Shown piece after piece: positions 47,959-55,838 of a stretch of 64,000 nt of DNA. The stretch comes from Desulfuromusa sp. GTDB taxonomy: Bacteria; Desulfobacterota; Desulfuromonadia; Desulfuromonadales; Geopsychrobacteraceae. Location of the stretch: the NCBI GenBank assembly GCA_016744595.1, contig JADGEB010000006.1, forward strand, positions 42,751 through 106,750, given 5' to 3'. Positions within the stretch are counted from its first letter, which is position 1; every line of letters begins with the position of its first letter. A model generated the notes under the pieces. The model was not told where the DNA came from, did no database searches, and saw nothing but the letters and a program-made list of their open reading frames with translations. A program made the position numbers and the translations under genes.

Positions 47959-48702
47959 TTATTCTCTTGTCTCAACCTCTTTAATCAAACGCTCAAGAAC
48001 CAGTTTGTCGTGATCGTTCAAAGTAACATTTTCCAGCAATTCCGGCCGCCGCTGTAAGGTTCGTAACAACTGCTGTTCACGCCGCCAGTTGGCAACTTTG
48101 CCATGGTCTCCAGAAAGAAGAACACCCGGTACCGACATACCGTTAAAAACAGCTGGACGGGTGTACTGTGGGTATTCTAGAAGACCATCAACAAATGAAT
48201 CGGTCTCCACACTACCACTGGAACCAAGCACGCCGGGGAGATTCCGAGAAATAGCATCAATCATGACCATCGCCGGAAGCTCTCCTCCCGTTAGCACAAA
48301 ATCCCCTATCGAGAATTCTGCATCAACCAAAGTTTGGCGAACCCGCTCGTCAAAACCTTCATACCGGCCACAGAGAAAAATCAACCCTGATTCACAAGCA
48401 AGATCACGAGCATGCTGTTGTCGAAAAGGAACCCCCTGCGGGGTCATCAACAATACTTTCGCCGCTGGCGCTTTCTGCCTTAATTCTGCTACAGCTCGGG
48501 CGATAGGTTCAGGCTTCATCACCATCCCGTCACCACCCCCATAAGGAGTGTCATCGGTAGTAAGATGTTTACCTTCAGCCCAATCGCGCAGATTATGCGC
48601 CCGAACATCAAGAGTCCCCTGTTTAATTGCCCGGCCGAGGATACTCTCTCGTAACGGTGAATCAAACATACCAGGGAACAAAGTCAATACATCAAAGATC
48701 AT
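47959..48702 (-). CDS. trmD: tRNA (guanine(37)-N(1))-methyltransferase TrmD
   Basis: SPOUT-type enzyme (247 aa) that methylates G37 next to the anticodon and prevents frameshifting. FDVLTLFPGMFDSPL at the start, DDTPYGGGDGMVM, LICGRYEGFDERV-like (LCGRYEGFDERVRQ), IGDFVLTGGELPAMVMID, and the trefoil knot residues are clear. Overlaps rimM by four bases. Confidence 0.97.
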   Translation of the reverse strand: MIFDVLTLFPGMFDSPLRESILGRAIKQGTLDVRAHNLRDWAEGKHLTTDDTPYGGGDGMVMKPEPIARAVAELRQKAPAAKVLLMTPQGVPFRQQHARDLACESGLIFLCGRYEGFDERVRQTLVDAEFSIGDFVLTGGELPAMVMIDAISRNLPGVLGSSGSVETDSFVDGLLEYPQYTRPAVFNGMSVPGVLLSGDHGKVANWRREQQLLRTLQRRPELLENVTLNDHDKLVLERLIKEVETRE

Positions 48703-49220
48703 TGTTCTTCCGGAATCAAACCTTCAGGAAGGTCCACCTGCATAATCTCTGCTTCTATATCGATTTTTAACACAAACTGGTGTACCGCCGGAATAAGGAT
48801 TTTTCCTAAGCGACCTTTTACCACGTAGGTATCATGAGCCGCGGTAGTAATCAGTTGTTGAAGCGTCCCTATCTTCCCACGCGCCCGGTCAACAACCTGC
48901 AAACCTTCCAGCTGCCCCCAATAAAATTCATCGTCACTCAGATCTGGCAGTAAATGTTCTTCCAGCAAAACTTGGCTTCCAACCATCGTCTCAGCCAGGT
49001 CAATCGAATCATATCCCTGCAAACGCAATAAAACCTGCCCCTTATGCAAAACCTGTCGATTGATATTCGCGTTCAGAGTTTCACCAGTCGGCAAGCGCAG
49101 ACAGATCTTTTTCAACGTCAGGAGGAGTTCAGGATCTCCCGACTTTGAGCGAACCTTGAGGTCTCCACGCAAACCGTGGGTTCCAACAACATTTCCAATT
49201 TCCAACAAAGATTCAGCCAT
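48699..49220 (-). CDS. rimM: Ribosome maturation factor RimM
   Basis: Assembly factor (173 aa) for the 30S head; it binds uS19 and acts on 16S rRNA. It begins LLEIGNVVGTHGLRGDLKVR, the family start, and has a PRC-barrel C-terminal domain (FYWGQLEGLQVVD, GTLQQLITTAAHDTYVV, IPAVHQFVLKIDIE). It lies between khpA and trmD in the usual order. Confidence 0.96.
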   Translation of the reverse strand: MAESLLEIGNVVGTHGLRGDLKVRSKSGDPELLLTLKKICLRLPTGETLNANINRQVLHKGQVLLRLQGYDSIDLAETMVGSQVLLEEHLLPDLSDDEFYWGQLEGLQVVDRARGKIGTLQQLITTAAHDTYVVKGRLGKILIPAVHQFVLKIDIEAEIMQVDLPEGLIPEEQ

Positions 49221-49255
49221 CTATTCAAATAACCTAAAATCAGCCAAACCTGCAT

Positions 49256-49489
49256 TTATTCCATGATCTGCAATAAAGCGTGACGATTTTCACGAGTCGC
49301 CTTGGCATTCAACAAAGTTCGCATCGCTTTAGCGTTGCGCCCTTGCTTCCCAATAATTCGACCCATATCTTCCTGTGCGGCAGCAAGCTTTACCAGCACA
49401 CTGCCATCCTCTGCTATCTCCTCAGAAATAACAATTTCGTCAGGTTTCTCAACCAGAGATTTTGCTATATATTCGATCAGGTCTTTCAT
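49256..49489 (-). CDS. khpA: KH-domain RNA-binding protein KhpA
   Basis: Small KH protein (77 aa) with the GxxG loop in DMGRIIGKQGRNAKAMRTLL, preceded by EISEEIAEDGSVLVKL. Homologues (YlqC/KhpA) bind RNA and affect cell length and small-RNA metabolism in Gram-positives. Found between rpsP and rimM as in many bacteria. Confidence 0.94.
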   Translation of the reverse strand: MKDLIEYIAKSLVEKPDEIVISEEIAEDGSVLVKLAAAQEDMGRIIGKQGRNAKAMRTLLNAKATRENRHALLQIME

Positions 49490-49546
49490 CGGCCATCCTC
49501 CGGGTGGTTAGGGGCCATTGCCCCGGATTCGGACCAGATTCAGGTA

Positions 49547-49822
49547 TCAGGCTTCAACAGCAGCCTTTTGCTTGAACTTGGCCCAGACACCGGCATGCCG
49601 TAAGAGCCGGCGTACAGTATCGGTCGGCTGAGCGCCTTTATTGAGCCACTCAAGTGCTCGCTCATCTTTAAAATTCAATAGAAAATCTTCCTGACGTGGA
49701 TCATACTGTCCCAGATTCTCGATAAACCGGCCATCCCGTGGGGAACGCTCGTCGGCCACAACGACTTTGTAGACTGGCTTCTTTTTTGTGCCGCCTCGGG
49801 CGAGCCTGATTTTTACTGACAT
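49547..49822 (-). CDS. rpsP: Small ribosomal subunit protein bS16
   Basis: Ribosomal protein of 91 aa. Starts [20 protein letters not shown] and contains [20 protein letters not shown], both diagnostic of S16. It follows ffh with a 72-bp gap and precedes khpA. Confidence 0.97.
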   Translation of the reverse strand: MSVKIRLARGGTKKKPVYKVVVADERSPRDGRFIENLGQYDPRQEDFLLNFKDERALEWLNKGAQPTDTVRRLLRHAGVWAKFKQKAAVEA

Positions 49823-49894
49823 ACGGTCTTTCCTCCTGGTGTTTCTTTTTGTTGTCTGTATATCGAACAGGATACTGCTCTATCACTATTCAGC

Positions 49895-51247
49895 TTAAAA
49901 TGGAAGTTGACCTCCCTGGCCAAGCATCCCCTTTAGACCCTTCGGGCCCATTTTCTGCATTTTCTTCATCATCTTTTGAGCTTCAACAAATCGCTTCAAA
50001 AGCTGATTAACATCTTGAACTCGAGTTCCACTTCCTTTGGCGATACGCAACCGCCGAGAACCATTTAGAAGCTTATGGTTCAACCGTTCCTTAGCCGTCA
50101 TTGAGCGAATAATTGCCTCAATTCTTTTCATTTCATCTTCCGGAAGTTGCATCCCCTGAGCCTTCTTAAGAGCTTTTCCAGCTCCCGGAATCATTTTTAG
50201 CAGCGAATCGATAGAACCCATCTTCTTGACCATTTGCATTTGTTCAAGAAAAGTTTCGAGGGTAAATCCACCCTTGCGCAGCTTTTGTTCCATAGCTGCC
50301 GCGTCATCGGCATCAACTGCTTCTTGAGCCTTTTCGATCAAGCTGAGCACATCCCCCATGCCGAGGATACGCTGAGCCATGCGATCTGGATGAAATTGCT
50401 CCAGAGCATCGAGTTTTTCGCCCATACCAACCAATTTGATTGGCTTGCCGGTGACTGCTCGTATTGAAAGAGCCGCACCACCCCGAGCATCACCATCCAA
50501 CTTGGTCAAAACCACCCCAGTCAGGGGTAATTGTTCATCAAAACTGGCAGCAACAGTCACCGCATCCTGACCCGTCATTGCATCAGCAACAAACAGAATT
50601 TCCTGCGGGACAACTTTAGCTACAATTTGCTTGAGCTCACCCATCAACTCTGAATCGATATGCAATCGTCCAGCAGTATCAAGAATGATAGTGTCAAAAC
50701 CGTTAAGTTCGGCGTAACTTAAAGCGCGAACACAAATATCAACCGGATTCTGCCCGGCTTGAGAATCAAAAACTTCAACATCGAGCTGGCGACCAAGTGT
50801 CTTAAGCTGTGCAATTGCAGCCGGGCGATATACATCAGCCGGAACCAGCAAAGGATTACGTTTTTCGCGACGTAACTTCAGTGCCAACTTACCACACGTT
50901 GTGGTTTTACCTGCTCCCTGCAAGCCACAGAGCATTAACGGCACCGGCGGCTTCACTGATAAATTAAGAGAATTATCTTCTCCTTCACCCATCAGAGCGG
51001 CAAGCTCTTCACGAACAACCTTGATTACCTGCTGCGCCGGAGTCAAACTCTTCAGGACATCCTGACCAGCAGCACGTTCACTAACTTTAGCAACGAAATC
51101 TTTTACAACACGAAAGTTGACATCAGCCTCAAGAAGAACCAGCCGAATTTCTCGCATAGTTTCTTTTATATGCTGTTCAGTCAAACGTCCGTGCCCACGC
51201 AGCTTTTTAAAAACTGTGTCGAGCTTATCAGAAAGTGTATCAAACAT
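49895..51247 (-). CDS. ffh: Signal recognition particle protein Ffh
   Basis: GTPase of the signal recognition particle (450 aa) that targets membrane proteins to SecYEG with FtsY and 4.5S RNA. The N domain precedes the G domain with P-loop GLQGAGKTTTCGKLA, the DTAGRLHIDSELM segment and TKLDGDARGG; the methionine-rich M domain for signal-peptide and RNA binding follows, ending in the MKKMQKMGPKGLKGML tail. First gene of the operon with its own promoter. Confidence 0.97.
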   Translation of the reverse strand: MFDTLSDKLDTVFKKLRGHGRLTEQHIKETMREIRLVLLEADVNFRVVKDFVAKVSERAAGQDVLKSLTPAQQVIKVVREELAALMGEGEDNSLNLSVKPPVPLMLCGLQGAGKTTTCGKLALKLRREKRNPLLVPADVYRPAAIAQLKTLGRQLDVEVFDSQAGQNPVDICVRALSYAELNGFDTIILDTAGRLHIDSELMGELKQIVAKVVPQEILFVADAMTGQDAVTVAASFDEQLPLTGVVLTKLDGDARGGAALSIRAVTGKPIKLVGMGEKLDALEQFHPDRMAQRILGMGDVLSLIEKAQEAVDADDAAAMEQKLRKGGFTLETFLEQMQMVKKMGSIDSLLKMIPGAGKALKKAQGMQLPEDEMKRIEAIIRSMTAKERLNHKLLNGSRRLRIAKGSGTRVQDVNQLLKRFVEAQKMMKKMQKMGPKGLKGMLGQGGQLPF

Positions 51248-51279
51248 ACTAATTTATCAACAAAATCCACAAAAGAGTA

Positions 51280-51308
51280 AATATAAAAACAGCATTTCCC
51301 GTTGTCAA
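51280..51308 (-). promoter_or_regulatory. Sigma70 promoter of the ffh-rpsP-rplS operon
   Basis: On the minus strand TTGACA (51308-51303) and TATATT (51285-51280) are 17 bases apart, near-consensus. The predicted start is about 25 nt before the ffh ATG. Confidence 0.8.
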
Positions 51309-51336
51309 GCAAAAAGCTCTGACAAAGCAGACTGCG

Positions 51337-51591
51337 TCATGCTAAAAGCTGATATTTCCCAGCCTTCATCCACCAAACATCAACCAATGGCAAAGAGAAA
51401 GTAGCCAGAGCTTGCTTAACCTCAGAATGTAATTCATATGGATATCTGATGGCCATTCCGCAGTCAGCACTCAACTGACGGGGTGCTGGAATTAACAAAA
51501 CATCCAACTGCCGCCCTTTTAGAACTTTTTCCGCCTTCATCACCCGGTGAACCGAATGAAATATTGCGACACAATCTCCATCGTTAACCAC
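51337..51591 (-). CDS. DUF3343 protein
   Basis: An 84-residue protein of the DUF3343 family, recognised by VAIFHSVHRVMKAEKVLKG and the APRQLSADCGMAIRY core with its conserved cysteine after S/D. The family has been proposed to bind or carry selenium or sulfur, but this is not established. The start is GTG at 51589-51591. The ffh promoter lies directly after its stop. Confidence 0.88.
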   Translation of the reverse strand: MVNDGDCVAIFHSVHRVMKAEKVLKGRQLDVLLIPAPRQLSADCGMAIRYPYELHSEVKQALATFSLPLVDVWWMKAGKYQLLA

Positions 51592-51745
51592 TAACAGTAT
51601 CCTAACATCAGAGTCCAGCCGCGCATAATGCCACGTTTATAAATGGCATGCAAGAGCTATTCTCGAGATCGAAAAATTGACAGTCAACCCACCCAGAGAG
51701 TAGAGTGACTTCGTTTTGCTATCAACAACACAAAGGAACTATCTC

Positions 51746-52003
51746 TTGCAGCCCAATCAAATCCTACCAATCATAATCCTTCTGTTCTTTTCTTTTGGGA
51801 GCAATCTGCCTCTTGGTTATTTCCGTGAAACAAGTCGTAAATTTTCTCTGCGCTGGTTCTTTCTCATTCATATATCCATCCCGTTTATCATTATCCTGCG
51901 GACCATGCTTGGGTTCAGCTGGTACTGGATTCCCCTGACTCTTGCCGGTGCCATTATTGGGCAGCTTCTGGGGGGACGAATTCGCAGAAGGACTCAGGGA
52001 TGA
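51746..52003 (+). CDS. Small membrane protein, uncharacterised
   Basis: About 85 residues with two or three hydrophobic helices (ILPIIILLFFSFGSNLPLGY, IPFIIILRTMLGF, WIPLTLAGAIIGQLLGG) and a basic C-terminus (RIRRRTQG). I do not recognise a family. A TTG at 51746 with an AAAGGA ribosome binding site is preferred over the longer frame beginning at 51716. Its stop overlaps the DciA-like start (ATGA), so the two are coupled. Confidence 0.75.
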   Translation: MQPNQILPIIILLFFSFGSNLPLGYFRETSRKFSLRWFFLIHISIPFIIILRTMLGFSWYWIPLTLAGAIIGQLLGGRIRRRTQG

Positions 52004-52509
52004 GCCGCAGTGATCGACCACCGATGAAGAACGCTGAACGGGTCAGCTCACTTTTAAAACAGCTACTTGGTCAACCGGGGTTAGGAGAACAAATTACTCG
52101 GCATCAAGCATGGCTGATCTGGGATCAACTGGTCGGGGAACAGATTGCCGCCCGAGCCAGACCTCTCAAGCTACGAAAAGGAGTTCTGGAGGTTCAGGTT
52201 GACCATCCCGTCTGGATGCAGCAACTACAGATGCTAAAACCAACAATTCTTGAAAAAATCAATGCCAGAATACCGAATGCCGGGATTACTGATATTTACT
52301 TGCGCCAAACACGCAATTCACAAACATATAACTCCCCGAAACCACAACAAGCACCGGAACCTCCACCATGGACTAAAGTTGAACTGACTGATGCTGAAAA
52401 AGCAGCAATTGAGGAAGAGCTATCATCGGTTGAAAATTCAGAGTTAAAGCACGAAATGCGCAAACTTTTCACCCGGCAAAAACAACTAGATAGAGAACGA
52501 AAAAACTAA
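52000..52509 (+). CDS. DciA-like DUF721 protein
   Basis: A 169-residue protein of the DUF721/DciA family. The KH-like DciA core is visible: LLKQLLGQPGLGEQITRHQA, WDQLVGEQIAARARP, LKLRKGVLEVQVDHPVWMQQ and LKPTILEKINARI. DciA loads the replicative helicase in bacteria that lack DnaC/DnaI. The C-terminal half is a charged helical tail. It overlaps the preceding small membrane protein gene by four bases and is convergent with trmN6, overlapping it by four bases. Confidence 0.88.
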   Translation: MSRSDRPPMKNAERVSSLLKQLLGQPGLGEQITRHQAWLIWDQLVGEQIAARARPLKLRKGVLEVQVDHPVWMQQLQMLKPTILEKINARIPNAGITDIYLRQTRNSQTYNSPKPQQAPEPPPWTKVELTDAEKAAIEEELSSVENSELKHEMRKLFTRQKQLDRERKN

Positions 52510-53249
52510 TTTGGGGAGTCCTCATACATTTGCAGCACCTCTACCGTATAGTCCCGCCCTGCCACACCGTTCTCATTCCTATAGATATAGAGTGGCTTCT
52601 CAACCAGCAACCCCGGACGACCACCCTTACGTCCCTCAACAAGAACCATTCTGGCTGCCTCACCCTGTCGAGGGTGCACCATCCGCAAGCGTTTAGGCTC
52701 AATCCTCCTGGCGACCATCTCAGCCATCAGTTCAGGCAAACGTTCCGCCAAATAGATCATAGCGAAACTGCCACCATTCTTTAATAGCCAGCTAGCAGCA
52801 GTAACAAAGTCGGCCAACCCACCAGCCAGCTCATGACGCGCAGCGGCACGCTCATCATTGGGGGCAACTTTTCCAGAATCAGGCTGACGATAAGGTGGAT
52901 TACTCACTACAAGGTCAAAACTACTTGCAGAAAAGGCACCTCCAATGTCCCTGATATCGCCTTGTTTGATATGCACCCGTTCTGACAAGGAATTAAGTTC
53001 AACATTTCGTGCGGCCCGATCAGCTAATGCTGGCTGTAGCTCAACGCCAACACATTCTCCCGCGTCACTCAACCGAGCCAACAACAATGGTAGAACACCA
53101 CAACCGGTTCCAAGATCTACAACCCGCCCTCTTGTTTTCACCTTAACAAATCGAGCTAAAAGAATTGGATCCAGAGAATAACGATACCCGCTTTCCGACT
53201 GCAGCAGCCGTAAATTACCAACAGATAAACTATCCAGCGTTTCTTTCAT
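52506..53249 (-). CDS. tRNA1(Val) A37 N6-methyltransferase TrmN6 (YfiC-like)
   Basis: SAM-dependent N6-adenine methyltransferase of 247 aa. The SAM motif VVDLGTGCGVLPLLLAR and catalytic NPPY (DLVVSNPPYRQPDSG) are clear. The start (YRYSLDPILLARFVK) is characteristic of the YfiC/TrmN6 group that modifies A37 of tRNA1(Val). It could be another tRNA or rRNA MTase of this group. It ends convergently with the DciA-like gene. Confidence 0.88.
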   Translation of the reverse strand: MKETLDSLSVGNLRLLQSESGYRYSLDPILLARFVKVKTRGRVVDLGTGCGVLPLLLARLSDAGECVGVELQPALADRAARNVELNSLSERVHIKQGDIRDIGGAFSASSFDLVVSNPPYRQPDSGKVAPNDERAAARHELAGGLADFVTAASWLLKNGGSFAMIYLAERLPELMAEMVARRIEPKRLRMVHPRQGEAARMVLVEGRKGGRPGLLVEKPLYIYRNENGVAGRDYTVEVLQMYEDSPN

Positions 53250-53262
53250 TCTATCCGACCAT

Positions 53263-53298
53263 AAAAAAATGCCAGCCTGAATAGATCAGGCCAGCATT
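53263..53298 (-). terminator. Intrinsic terminator after the cytochrome gene
   Basis: On the minus strand AATGCTGGCCTGA and TCAGGCTGGCATT form a 13-bp stem with two G-U pairs around TCTAT, followed by seven T. It isolates the cytochrome gene from trmN6. Confidence 0.85.
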
Positions 53299-53330
53299 CA
53301 AATAAAATTCTAACGTACTAAGTGTAATAA

Positions 53331-53660
53331 CTATTTAACGTGACACTCTTTACACTTGGTAGGACCTTTTTTCATTTCTTTGTGGCAGCCCTTGCAATTG
53401 TCATGCATAGCCTTCTTGTAAGCAAGCTTCTTTCCATCTGCTTTTTTAGCGTGACAGCTGCTACATTTTTCAAACCCACCAGTATGATGACACCCTGCAC
53501 AGTCTGGCACATCAGCTTGGTGCTTGGCGTGATCAAAAGTAACAACACCAGTTTTTGCTTTGTCCATCTTGATTACAGCAGGGCCTTTGTCTTGAGCAAC
53601 AGCAACAAAAGCTGTTCCAACAAAAGCAGCAACAATCAACATTACGATTAACTTTTTCAT
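53331..53660 (-). CDS. Periplasmic multihaem cytochrome c7/c3-type
   Basis: A 109-residue secreted cytochrome. A signal peptide (LIVMLIVAAFVGTAFVAVAQ) precedes a small domain with four CxxCH haem motifs: CAGCH, CSSCH, CKGCH and CKECH, with further histidines (VTFDHAKHQ, CHH) as axial ligands. The C-terminal KGPTKCKECHVK and MHDNCKGCHKEMKKG strongly resemble PpcA of Geobacter, which has three haems; the extra CSSCH and CHH pattern resemble tetrahaem c3. It probably carries electrons between inner- and outer-membrane cytochromes. It is monocistronic with its own promoter and terminator. Confidence 0.93.
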   Translation of the reverse strand: MKKLIVMLIVAAFVGTAFVAVAQDKGPAVIKMDKAKTGVVTFDHAKHQADVPDCAGCHHTGGFEKCSSCHAKKADGKKLAYKKAMHDNCKGCHKEMKKGPTKCKECHVK

Positions 53661-53709
53661 CTGTAATTCCTCCCTTTAAAAAATTATTAGATGCTTCCTA
53701 ACCGACAGC

Positions 53710-53739
53710 AAATTAGATCATAAATATCGCAGGTGTCAA
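53710..53739 (-). promoter_or_regulatory. Promoter of the cytochrome gene
   Basis: On the minus strand TTGACA (53739-53734) is followed after 18 bases by TAATTT (53715-53710). The -35 is perfect, the -10 weak. The palindrome at 53744-53766 lies directly upstream. Confidence 0.6.
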
Positions 53740-53743
53740 CCGA

Positions 53744-53766
53744 AAATTGTATATTGTATACAATTT
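53744..53766. promoter_or_regulatory. Perfect 23-bp palindrome upstream of the cytochrome promoter
   Basis: AAATTGTATA, TTG, TATACAATTT is a perfect inverted repeat with 10-bp arms. It contains TTGTATACAA, similar to operators of GntR-family regulators. Placed just upstream of the -35 box of the cytochrome gene, it could be an activator or repressor site. Confidence 0.6.
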
Positions 53767-53774
53767 ATTGTTGA

Positions 53775-54299
53775 CTAAATTAGTCCGTCAGCCACCATTT
53801 TCTCTTGCACGAGGTCCGATTTCTTGATCACTCCAGCAGCCATATCCTGCTTAAACTGCAGAAGCCTCTTCTCTAGCTCTAAATCTTCTGTTGCCAACAT
53901 TCGTGCCGCAAAAATCCCCGCATTTCGTGACCCAGCTAAACCAATCGCCATTGTTGCAACAGGAATTCCAGCTGGCATTTGAACCATCGCCAATAATGCA
54001 TCAAGACCACGCATGGAGGTTGCATCAATCGGCACAGCGATCACCGGCAAGACTGTTTCGGCAGCAACAACCCCTGCCAAATGTGCCGCCGCACCAGCGC
54101 CCGCAATCAAAACCTTAATCCCTTTGTCGCGAGCACCCCGGACATATTGCATGGTTCGCTCTGGAGTACGGTGGGCACTAGAAACAATCATCTCAAAAGG
54201 AATTTCAAACTGTTTTAAAATTTTGGCTGCTTCGACCATAATATCGTAATCACTATCGCTGCCCATCAAAATTCCGACAACCGGCTTTTTTTCACTCAT
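53775..54299 (-). CDS. purE: N5-carboxyaminoimidazole ribonucleotide mutase PurE
   Basis: Purine biosynthesis enzyme (174 aa from the chosen start). VGILMGSDSDYDIM is the substrate phosphate-binding start, VSSAHRTPERTMQYV and IAGAGAAAHLAGVVAA follow, then GIPVATMAIG. The frame is open to 54332, but an ATG at 54297-54299 with GGAGAG upstream is the family start (MSEKKPVVG). No purK follows here. The structured repeat at 54362-54472 lies between purD and purE. Confidence 0.96.
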   Translation of the reverse strand: MSEKKPVVGILMGSDSDYDIMVEAAKILKQFEIPFEMIVSSAHRTPERTMQYVRGARDKGIKVLIAGAGAAAHLAGVVAAETVLPVIAVPIDATSMRGLDALLAMVQMPAGIPVATMAIGLAGSRNAGIFAARMLATEDLELEKRLLQFKQDMAAGVIKKSDLVQEKMVADGLI

Positions 54300-54361
54300 T
54301 TTTCTATCTCTCCCTGTTTGATAGTCATACAAAAATTGACAAGATGAATACAGTGGGAATG

Positions 54362-54472
54362 ATGGTTAAGCAAAAACTTCGCCCTGCAAGGCTTGGCATT
54401 TTTCAGGGGCGAAGACATACATCAGTATGTCGAGATCCTGAAAAAGTCGTGACTCAGCAGGGCGTTTTTTTT
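54362..54472. repeat. Structured intergenic repeat, copy B (purD-purE gap)
   Basis: Better preserved copy of the element at 2924-3041. Three nested perfect stems are visible: outer CGCCCTGC (54380-54387) with GCAGGGCG (54457-54464); middle TTTTTCAGG (54399-54407) with CCTGAAAAA (54437-54445); inner GACATAC (54414-54420) with GTATGTC (54425-54431). A run of T follows on the plus strand. The plus-strand form would look like a terminator, opposite to the transcription of the flanking purine genes. Confidence 0.8.
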
Positions 54473-54478
54473 GTAACA

Positions 54479-55750
54479 TCATCTGTTTAGTGCCCTGGCA
54501 CCAATATCATGCCGATAATGGGCGTTCTTCCAACTAACAACCTTGACCCCAGTATAAGCCTTATCGATGGCATCCCTGACAGTATCTCCCAGTCCGGTTA
54601 CCCCAAGAACCCGTCCCCCCTTATTGACGATCTGACCATCCTTTAGAGCAGTTCCGGCATGAAAAACCATCAAATCCCCTATTTTGGCAGCTTCATCAAG
54701 GCCACTGATGGGTAGGTTTTTTTCGTATGCAGCAGGATAACCACCACTAGCCAGCACCACACAAACAGCCGCCTTATCATACCACTCGATACAATCCTGC
54801 TGTAGCTCTCCACGTGCGCAGGCTTGCAGCACTGGAACAATGTCTGACTTCATCCGCATCAGTAATGGTTGTGCTTCAGGGTCACCAAAACGGGCATTGT
54901 ACTCAACCACACGGGGCTTACCATCTTTGATCATCAGTCCGACATAGAGGATACCGCTGTACGGACAACCGTCCTCAGCCATCCCATCGATAGTTGGCCT
55001 GACAATGGTATCAACAATGACCCGATAAAGATCGTCAGTCACAACCGGAGCAGGCGAATAAGCCCCCATACCTCCAGTATTCGGACCCTCATCATTATCA
55101 TAAACCCGTTTATGATCCTGCGAAGAGGCAAGTGGCAGAATATTTTTGCCATCGGTAAAAGCGAAAAAAGAAGCCTCTTCACCACCCATAAACTCTTCAA
55201 TGACAACACTGGCACCTGCGTCCCCAAAAACCTGATCGAGCATAATATCATCGATAGCAGCAATCGCCTGCTCTTCTGTCATGGCAACGATGACACCCTT
55301 CCCTGCCGCTAATCCATCTGCCTTGACAACAATCGGTGCTCCTTGTTCGCGGACGTAGTTAACTGCCTGAGCGTGATCGGAAAAACTCCGATAAGCCGCA
55401 GTCGGGATATTGTAGCGAGCCATCAGATCTTTGGAAAAACGCTTACTCCCCTCAATCTGCGCAGCCGCCTTATTGGGGCCAAACACTTCCAATCCGGCGT
55501 TCTGAAAGGTATCAACAATCCCCATGGTCAATGGGACTTCTGGCCCAACCACCGTCAAATCAATCTTCTCCGCCAGAGCAAATTCAAGCAAAGTATCAAT
55601 TTCATCGGCATCAATATGGACACATTCAGCCAGCTCGGCAATTCCAGGATTTCCCGGCGCACAGTATATTTTTTCCACCAGCGACGATTGTGCAATCTTC
55701 CAAACCAAAGTGTGCTCACGCCCACCACCACCGACAACTAATACTTTCAT
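54479..55750 (-). CDS. purD: Phosphoribosylamine--glycine ligase PurD
   Basis: ATP-grasp ligase of purine biosynthesis (423 aa). KVLVVGGGGREHTLVWK at the start, YCAPGNPGIAEL, VGPEVPLTMGIVD, then the ATP-grasp KADGLAAGKGVIVAM, DEGPNTGGMGAYSPAP and EYNARFGDPEAQ. It is separated from purE by a gap holding the structured repeat, and from purH by a short gap holding the hairpin repeat at 55770-55830. Confidence 0.97.
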   Translation of the reverse strand: MKVLVVGGGGREHTLVWKIAQSSLVEKIYCAPGNPGIAELAECVHIDADEIDTLLEFALAEKIDLTVVGPEVPLTMGIVDTFQNAGLEVFGPNKAAAQIEGSKRFSKDLMARYNIPTAAYRSFSDHAQAVNYVREQGAPIVVKADGLAAGKGVIVAMTEEQAIAAIDDIMLDQVFGDAGASVVIEEFMGGEEASFFAFTDGKNILPLASSQDHKRVYDNDEGPNTGGMGAYSPAPVVTDDLYRVIVDTIVRPTIDGMAEDGCPYSGILYVGLMIKDGKPRVVEYNARFGDPEAQPLLMRMKSDIVPVLQACARGELQQDCIEWYDKAAVCVVLASGGYPAAYEKNLPISGLDEAAKIGDLMVFHAGTALKDGQIVNKGGRVLGVTGLGDTVRDAIDKAYTGVKVVSWKNAHYRHDIGARALNR

Positions 55751-55769
55751 AATAAAATACCCTTACATC

Positions 55770-55830
55770 CGCAGGGGCGCTGCTTGCCGCGCCCGGAACA
55801 AACAAAGGGCGCAACAAGAGCGCCCCTACA
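55770..55830. repeat. Nested GGGGCG/CGCCCC hairpin repeat between purH and purD
   Basis: AGGGGCGCT (55773-55781) and AGCGCCCCT (55819-55827) form a perfect 9-bp outer stem; GCGCCC (55789-55794) and GGGCGC (55807-55812) form an inner one. It fills the purH-purD gap. Similar G+C-rich GTAGGGGCG-type elements are dispersed in many genomes; only one copy is visible here. Confidence 0.7.
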
Positions 55831-55838
55831 GCAACCAA

